From contig NZ_CP080525.1 of assembly GCF_024746815.1 (NCBI RefSeq), positions 1,550,001 through 1,614,000 on the forward strand: a DNA stretch of 64,000 nucleotides. Reading direction: 5' to 3'. Numbering within the stretch: position 1 is the stretch's first letter; the number at the start of each line of letters is the position of its first letter. This document shows positions 27,847-35,904 of the stretch, piece by piece. The position numbers and the translations under genes are program-made. The notes below the pieces were generated by a model. The model made no database searches, had not been told where the DNA came from, and was given only the letters and a program-made list of their open reading frames with translations. The DNA comes from Mesorhizobium sp. AR07 (GTDB taxonomy: Bacteria; Pseudomonadota; Alphaproteobacteria; Rhizobiales; Rhizobiaceae).

Positions 27847-28188
27847 TCATCCGGCATCGATTTCAGCCTGTAACGCCTCCATATGCGTCGCCGCCGCCGC
27901 CGCCGCCGCCCGCTCGATGGCGCGGAAGCGGCTGACCACCGCGAGGCCGACCGTCGTCAGTTGCGCGCCGCCGCCCTTGCGGCCACCGGTCTGTGCCGCG
28001 ACCAGTGGCTTGCCGAACACCCGGTTCATGTCCTCGACCAGGTCCCAGGCGTGTTTGTAGGACATTTCCATGCCGCGCGCGGCGGCCGAGATCGAGCCAA
28101 AGGTGGCGATCTGCTCCAGAAGCTCGATCTTGCCCGGTCCGATTCGCCCGTCGGGATCGAGATTTATCCGCAAGCTCAGCGACGGCAT
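27847..28188 (-). CDS. modE: ModE-type molybdenum regulator, DNA-binding domain only
   Basis: 113 residues matching only the N-terminal winged helix of ModE (IELLEQIATFGSISAAARGM, EMSYKHAWDLVEDMN, GGRKGGGAQLT). The C-terminal molbindin domains that bind molybdate in E. coli ModE are missing. A separate mop gene lies nearby at 31.07 kb and might supply molybdate binding; that link is inference. The protein ends in an Ala-rich helix. It follows modC with a candidate ModE box between them. Confidence 0.88.
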   Translation of the reverse strand: MPSLSLRINLDPDGRIGPGKIELLEQIATFGSISAAARGMEMSYKHAWDLVEDMNRVFGKPLVAAQTGGRKGGGAQLTTVGLAVVSRFRAIERAAAAAAATHMEALQAEIDAG

Positions 28189-28242
28189 TCTTTGTCCTCC
28201 GCGATCACGACCGATCCCATCTTAGAAGCTCTTCAGCGATAC

Positions 28243-28265
28243 CGCTATTCCAAAAAAACATAGCG
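28243..28265. promoter_or_regulatory. Candidate ModE box upstream of modE
   Basis: CGCTAT (28243-28248) and ATAGCG (28260-28265) form a perfect inverted pair around 11 bases including an A-tract. The half-site and spacing resemble the Mo-box of E. coli, whose CGxTAT half-sites are spaced about one base wider. It lies 54 bases upstream of modE, which suggests autoregulation. A second, weaker near-palindrome (CCGATATATCCGG, 30943-30955) lies upstream of modA. Confidence 0.6.
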
Positions 28266-28269
28266 ATGG

Positions 28270-29382
28270 TCATCCATCCGCCTCGGTAGACGGGCCAGCG
28301 CCGGTGTTTGCCCGGTCGAAGCTCACCGTCTTGACCACCGCGAAAACCGTGCCGCCGAGCTGAAGCTTCAGCGTCTGCCGCGACTGCTCCGTGATGCGGG
28401 CAAGCACGGTTGCGCCGTTGCAGTCGATGCCGACCTCGACTGTCGCGCCCTCGCCCGGGTCAATCGCGACAATCGTGCCCGGCAGAATGTTGAGCGCGCT
28501 GAGGCCTGTCGGTTTCTCCGTCGCGATCATCACATCGCGGGCGCGGATGCGGACGCGCACCCGCGCTCCTGTCTTCATCGCCAGCCATGGCACCCGGATC
28601 TCGCCTGCGGCCGAACCGAGCACGGTCATGCCGAAAGTCTCGTCATGGCGCAGCACCTTGGTGTCCAGCAAGGCGCCGCCCTCGCCGCGCTCCTCCGCCG
28701 GCAGCAGGTCGAGCCTCTGCATCACCGCTGCGGTCGAGCCGCTGGCGATGACATGGCCTTGCGCCAGCATCACCACGTCGCTGGCCAGCCGTGCCACCTC
28801 GGCAACCGAGTGGCTGACATAGACGATCGGGATTTTCATCTCGTCGCGCAGCCGTTCGACATAGGGCAGAATCTCGGCCTTGCGCGCCTCGTCGAGCGAG
28901 GCCAGCGGTTCGTCCATGAGCAGCAATCTGGGGCTGGCCAGCAACGCCCGGCCGATCGCCACGCGCTGCTTCTCGCCACCCGAGAGCTTTGCCGGTCGCC
29001 TGTCCAGCAGCGGGCCGATGCCGAGCAATTCGACAACGGTATCCATCTCCGCGTAGCGCTCCGTTGCCGGCGTGAACCAGCGGCCATAGCGCAGATTTCT
29101 GGCCACGCTCATATGCGGAAACAGGCGCGCATCCTGGAACACCATGCCGATGCGGCGCTTGTGCTTCGGCACGAAAACGCCCGCGGCCGTATCGACCAGC
29201 ACGCGGCCATCGACCTCGATGTGCCCCTTGTCGGGCCGGATCAGGCCCGCGATCATGTTGATCAGCGTCGTCTTGCCGGAACCAGAGGGCCCGAACAGCG
29301 CCGTCAACCGCCCAGCGCTCTCGAAGCGGACGTCGATGGCGAAATCACCGAGCCGATGGCTGATGTCGACGAGAACCGTCAT
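28270..29382 (-). CDS. modC: Molybdate ABC transporter ATP-binding protein
   Basis: 370 residues. Walker A GPSGSGKTT, signature LSGGEKQRVAIGRALL and Walker B LLLMDEPLASLD are all intact. The C-terminal part holds a MOP (molybdate/tungstate-binding) domain (TGLSALNILPGTIVAIDPGEG, then ITEQSRQTLKLQLG), typical of ModC. It powers uptake of molybdate for the nitrate reductase, nitrogenase and xanthine dehydrogenase families. Its start overlaps the modB stop by 4 bases. Confidence 0.95.
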   Translation of the reverse strand: MTVLVDISHRLGDFAIDVRFESAGRLTALFGPSGSGKTTLINMIAGLIRPDKGHIEVDGRVLVDTAAGVFVPKHKRRIGMVFQDARLFPHMSVARNLRYGRWFTPATERYAEMDTVVELLGIGPLLDRRPAKLSGGEKQRVAIGRALLASPRLLLMDEPLASLDEARKAEILPYVERLRDEMKIPIVYVSHSVAEVARLASDVVMLAQGHVIASGSTAAVMQRLDLLPAEERGEGGALLDTKVLRHDETFGMTVLGSAAGEIRVPWLAMKTGARVRVRIRARDVMIATEKPTGLSALNILPGTIVAIDPGEGATVEVGIDCNGATVLARITEQSRQTLKLQLGGTVFAVVKTVSFDRANTGAGPSTEADG

Positions 29383-30083
29383 TCGATGTCCATCCGCCGG
29401 CCAACGCGCCGCGCCAGGACTTCCGAGGCGACCAGCGCCGCCATCGAGATGATGATCGAGATCAGCGTCAGCCTGAGCGCGCCTTCATCACCGCCCGGCA
29501 TTTGCGTGAAGGTATAGATCGCCGACGGCAGCGTCTGCGTCTCGTTCGGGATGTTGGAAACGAAGGTGATCGTCGCCCCGAACTCGCCCATCGCCTTGGC
29601 AAAGGACAGGATCGCCCCGGCGATCAGCCCGGGCAGGATCAGCGGCAGCGTGATGGTGGCGAACACCCAAAGAGGATTGGCGCCGAGCGTTCCCGCCGCC
29701 GCCTCCATCTTGCGGTCCACAGCCTCGATCGACAGACGGATCGCCCTCACCATCAGCGGAAAGCCCATGACACCGCAGGCCAGTGCCGCGCCCGTCCATC
29801 GGAACGAGAAAACAATGCCGAAATGCTCGGCCAGGAAGGCGCCGGCCGGGCCACGCTTGCCGAAGGTGAGCAGCAGCAGATAGCCCGTCACCACAGGCGG
29901 CAGGATCAGCGGCAGATGCACCAGGCCGTTGAGCAGCGTCTTGCCCCAGAATTGTCCTCGGGCAAGCAGCAGCGCGATCAGTATGCCAGGCGGCAGGCTG
30001 GCGAGCATCGCCACCGTTGCCACCTTGATCGACAGCCGGACCGCATTCCATTCGTCGGGAGTGAGGTCCAGCAGCCAGTTCAT
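29379..30083 (-). CDS. modB: Molybdate ABC transporter permease
   Basis: 234 residues with about five transmembrane helices. The EAA loop that contacts the ATPase is visible as EAVDRKMEAAAGTLGANPLWVF. LPLILPPVVTGYLLLLTFG is the usual ModB helix. It sits between modA (19 bases upstream) and modC (overlapping). Confidence 0.94.
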   Translation of the reverse strand: MNWLLDLTPDEWNAVRLSIKVATVAMLASLPPGILIALLLARGQFWGKTLLNGLVHLPLILPPVVTGYLLLLTFGKRGPAGAFLAEHFGIVFSFRWTGAALACGVMGFPLMVRAIRLSIEAVDRKMEAAAGTLGANPLWVFATITLPLILPGLIAGAILSFAKAMGEFGATITFVSNIPNETQTLPSAIYTFTQMPGGDEGALRLTLISIIISMAALVASEVLARRVGRRMDIE

Positions 30084-30102
30084 ATCGCTATGTCAGGACT
30101 TC

Positions 30103-30897
30103 TTATTTGCTCTTTTTGAGTACCGTAAAACCCTGTTCCTTGAAGATCTTCGCGGCAGCCGAAGACTCCACGCACTTCAGGAAGGCAGGCGTATCCTTGT
30201 CCTTCGAATCCGCGGTCTGCGCAATCGGATAGATGATCGGCGGGTGCGAATCCTCGGGGAAGGTGCCGACCACCTTGACGGTCTTATCGGCCTTCGCGTC
30301 GGTGGCGTAGACAATGCCGAGCGGGGCTTCGCCGGTCGACACCAGCTTCAGCGCAGCGCGAACGTTTTCAGCCTGCGCGACCTTGCCCTCCACCGACGAC
30401 CAGACACCCAGCGATTCGAGCGCTGCCTTGCCGTACTTGCCGGCTGGCACGGCCTTGAAATCGCCCATGGCGAGTTTGCCGTCGCCAAGCAGCTTGGCTA
30501 GGTCGAAGCCCTTCTCGATCTTGGTCTTGACCTTCGAATCCTTCGGCGCCACCAGCACGATCTGATTGCCGAGCAGCTGCACTTCGGTCTCCGGCTTGGT
30601 CAGCTTCTTGTCCGAGAGATACTTCATCCAGTCGAGATCGGCCGAGACGAAGACATCGGCCGGCGCGCCGCCTTCGATCTGCTTGGCAAGCGCCGAGCTC
30701 GCCGCATAGGAAATGGTTGCGGCTTCACCAACCTTCTTCTCGCATGCCTTGTTGACCGCATCGAGCGCGTCCTTGAGGCTGGCGGCGGCAAATACGGTCA
30801 GCTTGTCGTCGGCATGCGCTGCGGGCACGGCGGCCATGAGCATCGCCGTCAATCCGCCGATGGCGAATGCCTTCAATCCAAAACCCCTGCCGATCAT
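30103..30897 (-). CDS. modA: Molybdate-binding periplasmic protein
   Basis: 264 residues from ATG 30897. A signal peptide ends at about residue 29 (VPAAHADDKL). The mature start KLTVFAAASLKDAL and SYAASSALAKQIEGGAPADVFVSADLDWM are the ModA ligand-binding blocks. It is the first gene of modABC-modE. The 171-base gap to mop contains a near-palindromic AT-rich site (30943-30955) that may be a Mo-responsive operator. Confidence 0.95.
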   Translation of the reverse strand: MIGRGFGLKAFAIGGLTAMLMAAVPAAHADDKLTVFAAASLKDALDAVNKACEKKVGEAATISYAASSALAKQIEGGAPADVFVSADLDWMKYLSDKKLTKPETEVQLLGNQIVLVAPKDSKVKTKIEKGFDLAKLLGDGKLAMGDFKAVPAGKYGKAALESLGVWSSVEGKVAQAENVRAALKLVSTGEAPLGIVYATDAKADKTVKVVGTFPEDSHPPIIYPIAQTADSKDKDTPAFLKCVESSAAAKIFKEQGFTVLKKSK

Positions 30898-31069
30898 GAA
30901 ACTCTCCCTAGTTTGAAATCCGTGCGGCCCAAAGCCTGCAAACCGATATATCCGGATGAACATAACAAGGGAAGGCCCGCCGCCTGTTGAAACATTTCAT
31001 CTGCTCTTGTGAGTGGCACTGCATGGCTGTTCTGATAAGACGTGCGCACAAACCTCGAAAGGAACTCCG

Positions 31070-31279
31070 ATGAAGATCAGTGCCCGCAACATCCTCAAGG
31101 GAACGATCACCGAGATCGTCAAGGGAGCCACCACCTCGCATGTCAGGATCGACATCGGTGGCGGCGCCATCGTCACCGCCTCGATCACCAACGAGGCCGT
31201 CGCCGATCTCAAGCTCGAAAAGGGCAAGCAGGCCTATGCCGTGGTCAAGGCTTCGGACGTAATGGTCGGCATCGACTAA
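31070..31279 (+). CDS. mop: Molbindin (Mop), molybdate-binding protein
   Basis: 69 residues forming a single MOP domain: SARNILKGTITEIVKGATTS and VKASDVMVGID are conserved ends. Mop proteins assemble as hexamers that store or buffer molybdate in the cytoplasm. It is divergent from modABC and 15 bases upstream of a TrmO-like gene, with AAAGGAA as ribosome site. It could also be the molybdate sensor partner for the truncated ModE; inference only. Confidence 0.93.
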   Translation: MKISARNILKGTITEIVKGATTSHVRIDIGGGAIVTASITNEAVADLKLEKGKQAYAVVKASDVMVGID

Positions 31280-31294
31280 AAGCGCGGCGGCCCC

Positions 31295-31786
31295 ATGGTT
31301 CGCGAAAACGAGATCAGGCCGAGCGAGGTCGCCATCGAGGCCCCGCCGGCGACCGATGCCGGCCTGGTGTTCATCGGCGTCATCCGCACGCCGTGGGCCT
31401 CGCGCCTAGTCACGCCGCGTCAGGGCCGCGAGGACGGCCCGGTATGCCGCATCGAAATCTTCGATCCCTGGCGGCAAGCACTGGACGGCATCGAAAAGTT
31501 CGAGCTGCTGGAAGTGCTCTACTGGCTGCATCTGTCGCGGCGCGACCTCGTCAGACAGAGCCCGGCCAGCGACGGCACCTCGCGCGGCACATTTTCCCTG
31601 CGCTCGCCGGTGCGGCCCAACCCGATCGGCACCTCGATCGCCAGCCTTGTCGGCATCGAGGGATCGACGTTGCTGGTGCGCGGTATGGATTGTGTCGACG
31701 GCACGCCGCTGCTCGATCTCAAACCGGACCGCGCGCTGTTCAAACCGATCGCTCCGCCCCAGGCTGGCGATTTCGAGGTGGGATAA
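31295..31786 (+). CDS. TsaA/TrmO-type tRNA methyltransferase
   Basis: 163 residues. VFIGVIRTPWASR, GTFSLRSPVRPNPIGTSIA and DGTPLLDLKPD are the UPF0066 (TsaA/YaeB/TrmO) motifs; characterised members use SAM to methylate N6 of t6A in tRNA. It is shorter than E. coli TrmO (which has an extra C-terminal domain). It is probably co-transcribed with mop, a curious pairing that may reflect an unknown role. Confidence 0.82.
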   Translation: MVRENEIRPSEVAIEAPPATDAGLVFIGVIRTPWASRLVTPRQGREDGPVCRIEIFDPWRQALDGIEKFELLEVLYWLHLSRRDLVRQSPASDGTSRGTFSLRSPVRPNPIGTSIASLVGIEGSTLLVRGMDCVDGTPLLDLKPDRALFKPIAPPQAGDFEVG

Positions 31787-31801
31787 AGCCCGGTTCGCGG
31801 C

Positions 31802-32596
31802 TCAGACCGCGATCGGCGCCTTGATCGACGCGTCGGCGACGTAGTTTTCCAACCGAAAATCCTCGAAGCGGAAGGCGAACAAATCCTTCACCTCCGGATT
31901 GATCCACATCGTCGGCAGCGCTCTTGGCGTACGCCGCAGCTGTTCGCGCGCTTGTTCGAAATGGTTCGAGTAAAGATGCGCGTCACCCAGCGTGTGGACG
32001 AAATCGCCTGGCTTCAGCCCGGTCACCTGCGCCACCATCAGCGTCAACAGCGCGTAGGAAGCGATGTTGAACGGCACGCCGAGAAAGATGTCCGCGGAGC
32101 GCTGGTAGAGCTGGCAGGAAAGCCGGCCTTCCGAAACATAGAACTGGAACAGGCAGTGGCATGGCGGCAATGCCATGGCTTCCACCTCGGCTGGGTTCCA
32201 CGCCGAAACGATCAACCGGCGCGATTGAGGATTGCGGCGTATCTCCTTCAGAAGGTTTGCAATCTGGTCGATCGAGCCGCCATGGCCGTCCGGCCAGGAG
32301 CGCCACTGCTTGCCGTAGACCGGACCGAGATCACCATTCTCGTCGGCCCATTCGTCCCAGATCGAAACGCCATGGTCGTTGAGATATCGAGTGTTGGTGT
32401 CGCCGGCCAGGAACCACAGCAATTCATGGATGATCGACTTGAGATGCAGCTTCTTGGTGGTGGTGACGGGAAAGCCGCGCGCCAGATCGAAACGCATCTG
32501 GTAGCCGAAGACGGAGCGCGTGCCGGTGCCGGTGCGGTCGCCGCGATCGGCACCATTGTCCAGCACATGCTGCAAGAGGTCGAGATACTGGCGCAT
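31802..32596 (-). CDS. thyA: Thymidylate synthase
   Basis: 264 residues, the same length as the E. coli enzyme. The catalytic Cys is residue 146 in [22 protein letters not shown] and [21 protein letters not shown] are the nucleotide-binding blocks. It makes dTMP from dUMP with methylene-tetrahydrofolate; the dihydrofolate formed is recycled by FolA. It is convergent with the TrmO-like gene with 15 bases between. The 366-base stretch upstream holds its promoter and a paired palindromic repeat, no gene. Confidence 0.97.
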   Translation of the reverse strand: MRQYLDLLQHVLDNGADRGDRTGTGTRSVFGYQMRFDLARGFPVTTTKKLHLKSIIHELLWFLAGDTNTRYLNDHGVSIWDEWADENGDLGPVYGKQWRSWPDGHGGSIDQIANLLKEIRRNPQSRRLIVSAWNPAEVEAMALPPCHCLFQFYVSEGRLSCQLYQRSADIFLGVPFNIASYALLTLMVAQVTGLKPGDFVHTLGDAHLYSNHFEQAREQLRRTPRALPTMWINPEVKDLFAFRFEDFRLENYVADASIKAPIAV

Positions 32597-32708
32597 CGGT
32601 TCCGGCTCGATTCGGTTGTGCGACCATTATAGCGGCCAGACAGATGGCCGAACACAGCAAAACGGCGCAGGCGTTGCCGTTCCCACCACTCTCTCCGGAC
32701 GTTTGCGC

Positions 32709-32881
32709 CGCCCCTCATTGCCCTGCCGGGCATTTCTCCCCGTATAGTGACGGGGAGAAAGAGGCTGGCCCCAATGCCGACGCTCTTCCTGTAACGCTGG
32801 TGATTGGCGAAACCATCAATGACAGCGTCCTTCTCCCCGTCACTATACGGGGAGAAGATGGCGGCAGCCAGATGAGGGGCA
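32709..32881. repeat. Paired palindromic repeat (RIME/MITE-like), ~173 bp
   Basis: Two near-palindromes at 32734-32759 and 32831-32856 are exact reverse complements of each other over 26 bases (arms TTCTCCCCGT / ACGGGGAGAA). Similarity extends outward to GCCCCTCAT at each outer end, giving ~50-bp inverted arms around a ~70-base centre. It has no ORF. I recall the family from Rhizobium and Mesorhizobium intergenic mosaic elements. It sits between thyA and the DUF2853 gene. Confidence 0.8.
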
Positions 32882-32962
32882 GCGCTAGCGCCCGGAAAAC
32901 TGCAAATTCAAACCTGAAACGATTGCCCTGCCGCGCCTACCTCCGCAAGTCGCGCGCTATCG

Positions 32963-33274
32963 TCAGAGGGAGCCGAGCTTGCCCAGATCCTTGGCGACAA
33001 GATAGTAGAAAGTCACGCGGTTCTTGCTGTGATCGGCGGCCATCGCCTTGCAGACCTTCTCGATCGATGCGTCGGCCTTCTTGTCGTCAGTGATGCCGAG
33101 CTTCTTCGATACCCAGCCCGCCTTGACGCGGTCGAGTTCCTTCGGGTCGGTGCAGGACACCAGCGAGGAATCGCGGTTCCTGAGCGCGATGCCCAGATGC
33201 TTCACGATCTTGTCGACCACGTCGGCGCTTGCCGCGGCGTCGTACTTCTTCACGTCTGCAAGATAGTCGGCCAT
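32963..33274 (-). CDS. DUF2853 small protein
   Basis: 103 residues, starting MADYLADVKKYDAAASAD and ending VTFYYLVAKDLGKLGSL, which match the DUF2853 family of small helical cytoplasmic proteins of unknown function. It has no signal or membrane segment. It stands alone; the ~210 bases upstream, toward ssrA, show only the divergent promoter region. Confidence 0.82.
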   Translation of the reverse strand: MADYLADVKKYDAAASADVVDKIVKHLGIALRNRDSSLVSCTDPKELDRVKAGWVSKKLGITDDKKADASIEKVCKAMAADHSKNRVTFYYLVAKDLGKLGSL

Positions 33275-33483
33275 TAAAATTCCCCTCGTCGGCGCCACGG
33301 ATCCGATCGATGAGGGCTGTGGCGCGCTGCTGCAACCTGTGCGCTAGGTCGGTAACTCCTCACCGCTGCAAAGCTTCGGTTGAGACCGCGCCCAAGTCAA
33401 CCCTTGGCGATGCGGTTTTGACGCGGGGACAAAGTGCCATTGCGGCCTTTCATTTCCGGCGATCAGCCCCTATATTCGGTTTG

Positions 33484-33805
33484 TCGGCTTGACCGACTAT
33501 GGCGATAAATGGGCGATGAAATAAGCCGTTCGGACCCGGGGGCGGTACCCGGCGCCTCCACCAAAAACCGCTCTTGTGAACAGAGCGGCTTTTGCTGGGG
33601 GCGAAATAGGATCGACGAAGGTGTAAAGATCGTACTTTTGCCCGGCATGGTACCACCGTCATCGGGCTAAACCTGTAGTTGCAAATGACAACTATGCGGA
33701 AGCACGTCTCGCCGCGTAAGCGGTGCGATAGCTTCAATTCAAGCCCTAGAGGTTCGCACTTCTAGGCGGGGTTCGGAGGTACCTGGCAACAGAAACCTCC
33801 ACTTC
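33484..33805 (+). ncRNA. ssrA: tmRNA, circularly permuted two-piece form
   Basis: The acceptor piece comes first: a T-arm (CCGGG-GGCGGTA-CCCGG), the 3' acceptor strand CGCCTCC (33553-33559), A and CCA (33561-33563). After a ~33-base spacer that itself forms a hairpin and is removed, the coding piece begins GGGGGCG (33597-33603), which pairs with CGCCTCC to make the 7-bp acceptor stem. The tag ORF at 33681-33719 encodes ANDNYAEARLAA and stops with TAA. Pseudoknot stems follow (CCTAGA/TCTAGG; GGAGGT/ACCTCC). A TATATT (33471-33476) may be the -10. The outer ends are estimated. It tags stalled proteins for ClpXP; its adaptor SspB lies 3 kb away. Confidence 0.95.
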
Positions 33806-33912
33806 TCCCCCTCCTTATTACACGCACAACGGCAACTTCCGTCGGCCGACCTTCGTGCAGCCTGTGGGCCCCGAGGCAGCCGCCCTGCGTGCCCCCTCTC
33901 CATGGACAAAAG

Positions 33913-34470
33913 ATGCAAAACGATTCCGATCGGTTCTTCGTGCTGACCGGCGGTCCGGGCTCCGGCAAGACCACCTTGATCGAAGCCCTTTGCCGGGCTG
34001 GCTTTGCCACCTCGGTCGAAGCCGGGCGCGGCATCATCCGTGACCAGTCCGATATAGGCGGACCCGCCCTGCCCTGGCGTGATCGCGCGCTGTTCGCCGA
34101 ACTGATGCTCTCGTGGGAGATGCGCTCGCATCAGGCAGCGCGAGAACGGACAGGTCCCGTCTTCTTCGATCGCGGCGTGCCGGACACGCTTGGTTACTTG
34201 CACCTGACCGGCCTGCCGGTTCCCGAGCACGTCATGCATGCCGCCAAACGCTTCCGCTATGCCAGCCGCGTCTTTATTGCCCCGCCATGGCCTGACATCT
34301 TCACGCAGGATGCCGAAAGAAAGCAGACACTCGACGAGGCCCAGCGCACCTACCATGCGCTCGTCAATACGTACGCGGAACTGGGCTATGAACTGATCCC
34401 GCTGCCTCTGACGCCGGTCGAAGCGCGGCTGCGTTTTGTGCTGACCGAAACCGGATTGAGCCGGACATGA
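33913..34470 (+). CDS. P-loop NTPase/kinase of the AAA_28 type
   Basis: 185 residues from ATG 33913 (MQNDSDRFFVLTGGPGSGKT). The Walker A is GGPGSGKTT; EAGRGIIRDQ, VFFDRGVPDTLGYL and AERKQTLDEAQRTYHALVNTY are typical of AAA_28 proteins, a family related to NadR-like nucleotide kinases. The substrate is unknown. I chose this start rather than an in-frame ATG at 33889 because it sits directly before the conserved P-loop strand. It is followed by a strong terminator. Confidence 0.8.
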   Translation: MQNDSDRFFVLTGGPGSGKTTLIEALCRAGFATSVEAGRGIIRDQSDIGGPALPWRDRALFAELMLSWEMRSHQAARERTGPVFFDRGVPDTLGYLHLTGLPVPEHVMHAAKRFRYASRVFIAPPWPDIFTQDAERKQTLDEAQRTYHALVNTYAELGYELIPLPLTPVEARLRFVLTETGLSRT

Positions 34471-34471
34471 A

Positions 34472-34498
34472 AAAAGGCCGGGGCGACCCCGGCCTTTT
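34472..34498. terminator. Bidirectional Rho-independent terminator
   Basis: AAAAGGCCGGGG - CGA - CCCCGGCCTTTT: a perfect 12-bp stem with A and T ends, between the convergent NTPase and MFS genes. Confidence 0.93.
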
Positions 34499-34514
34499 CC
34501 TTGATTTTGTTTGC

Positions 34515-35720
34515 TTATTCCGCCGGTGCCTCGACGGCTTCGCGTGCACGGCCAAGCGTGAACCTGGCCAGCGTGAACGAGATCACCGCGCACAGCGTGA
34601 TGCCGGCCACCATCGGCAGCGGCGTGCCGTCGAAGAACACGCCGGCGACGCCCATGGCGAGCGCACCGATGCCGAAGTGCAGCGTGCCCATCAGCGCGGA
34701 AGCCGTGCCGGCGATCTCGCCATGCTCTTCCATGGCTAGCACCGAGGTGGTCGGGATGACCAGGCCAAGGAAGCCGTAGCCGACGAACAGCAGTGCAGCC
34801 ATCACGTCGAGGCGGTCGATGCCTGTCGCCATCACCGCGAACAGCACCACCATCGTCGTCGCATAGCCGGTCACCGCGACGCGCACCACGCGCCGCAGCC
34901 CGAACCGCTCGGACAGCAGTCCGGTCAGCTGCGACATGCCGATGAAGGCGACCGCGTTGATCGAGAAGAACACGCTGTAGACCGATGGCGACAGCCCGTA
35001 ATGGTCGATCAGGATGAACGACGAGCTCGACAGATAGACGAAGAAGCTGGCAATGCCGAAGCCGGCGATCGCCGTCAGGCCGAGGAAGTTGCGGTCACCC
35101 ATCAGGAAGCGATAGGCGGTGAGCGCGGTGCCGAAGGAGGAGCCGGCGCGGTCTTCCACCGGCCGCGTCTCCTTGAGCGAGGTCGCCAGAAGGATGGTCG
35201 CCAGCAGTGCGGCACCGGTCACCGTCCAGAACACAGCGCGCCAGCCGAAATTCTCGATGATCACGCTGCCGGTCAGCGGCGCCAGGATCGGCGACACCGA
35301 AAACACCAGCATCAGCAAGGACATCAGCTTGGCGGCTTCAGTGCCGGTGTGCAGGTCGCGCACGATGGCGCGCGGCACCGCCATGCCGGCGCTGGCGCCG
35401 AGGCCCTGCAGGAAGCGGAAGGCGATCAGCCATTCGATCGTCGGCGCCATGGCCGAACCGATGCCCCCAACCATGAACAGCGCAAGGCCGCCATAGAGCG
35501 GCAGCTTGCGGCCGACCATGTCGGAGATCGGTCCGACGACGATCTGGCCAAAACCCATCGACAGGAAGAAGATCAGCAGGCTCATCTGCACGGCAGCGGT
35601 GCCGGCGTGCAGATCCGCGCCGATCGACGGCAGCGCGGGCAGATACATGTCGATGGCGAACGGGCCGATGGCGGACAACAGGCCGAGCACGACCGCGATG
35701 CGGAGGAATTTGGGACTCAT
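34515..35720 (-). CDS. Bcr/CflA-family MFS drug efflux transporter
   Basis: 401 residues and 12 transmembrane helices. The N-terminus LRIAVVLGLLSAIGPFAIDM, then YLPALPSIG, and the motif-A region GPISDMVGRKLPLYGGL identify the Bcr/CflA group of proton antiporters, which export drugs or sulfonamides, dipeptides or Cys. The start at 35720 is favoured because upstream codons are not MFS-like. A TetR gene is divergently placed, and its probable operator overlaps this gene's promoter, so the pump should be induced when the repressor binds a ligand. Confidence 0.92.
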   Translation of the reverse strand: MSPKFLRIAVVLGLLSAIGPFAIDMYLPALPSIGADLHAGTAAVQMSLLIFFLSMGFGQIVVGPISDMVGRKLPLYGGLALFMVGGIGSAMAPTIEWLIAFRFLQGLGASAGMAVPRAIVRDLHTGTEAAKLMSLLMLVFSVSPILAPLTGSVIIENFGWRAVFWTVTGAALLATILLATSLKETRPVEDRAGSSFGTALTAYRFLMGDRNFLGLTAIAGFGIASFFVYLSSSSFILIDHYGLSPSVYSVFFSINAVAFIGMSQLTGLLSERFGLRRVVRVAVTGYATTMVVLFAVMATGIDRLDVMAALLFVGYGFLGLVIPTTSVLAMEEHGEIAGTASALMGTLHFGIGALAMGVAGVFFDGTPLPMVAGITLCAVISFTLARFTLGRAREAVEAPAE

Positions 35721-35855
35721 GATAAAGGCTTCTTTCGAATCTGGTTGCCGCCGCGGCCGGCGGGTAACCCAAGGACGTTCCATCCCTTGAAATTCCGACT
35801 TCCCAGGACGATTTTTCGTCTCTCCGGCGCGAAATCTCTTCAAGTTATGTCCACA

Positions 35856-35897
35856 AATTTAGACAGGCTTGTCTAATTCGTCAATCACCTCTATATA
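35856..35897. promoter_or_regulatory. Divergent promoters with TetR-type operator
   Basis: The operator is TTAGACA-GGCT-TGTCTAA (35859-35876), a perfect 7-bp inverted repeat. Minus strand: TTGACG (35884-35879), 17 bases, TAAATT (35861-35856) driving the MFS gene; the operator lies in its spacer. Plus strand: TTGTCT (35869-35874), 17 bases, TATATA (35892-35897) driving tetR, whose ATG begins 8 bases after the -10. Binding would shut both promoters. Confidence 0.8.
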
Positions 35898-35904
35898 GAT
35901 TTTT

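Noticed and set aside
33450..33737. A 95-codon minus-strand frame
   Set aside because: It lies across the tmRNA gene; the RNA explains the sequence and the frame has no protein features.
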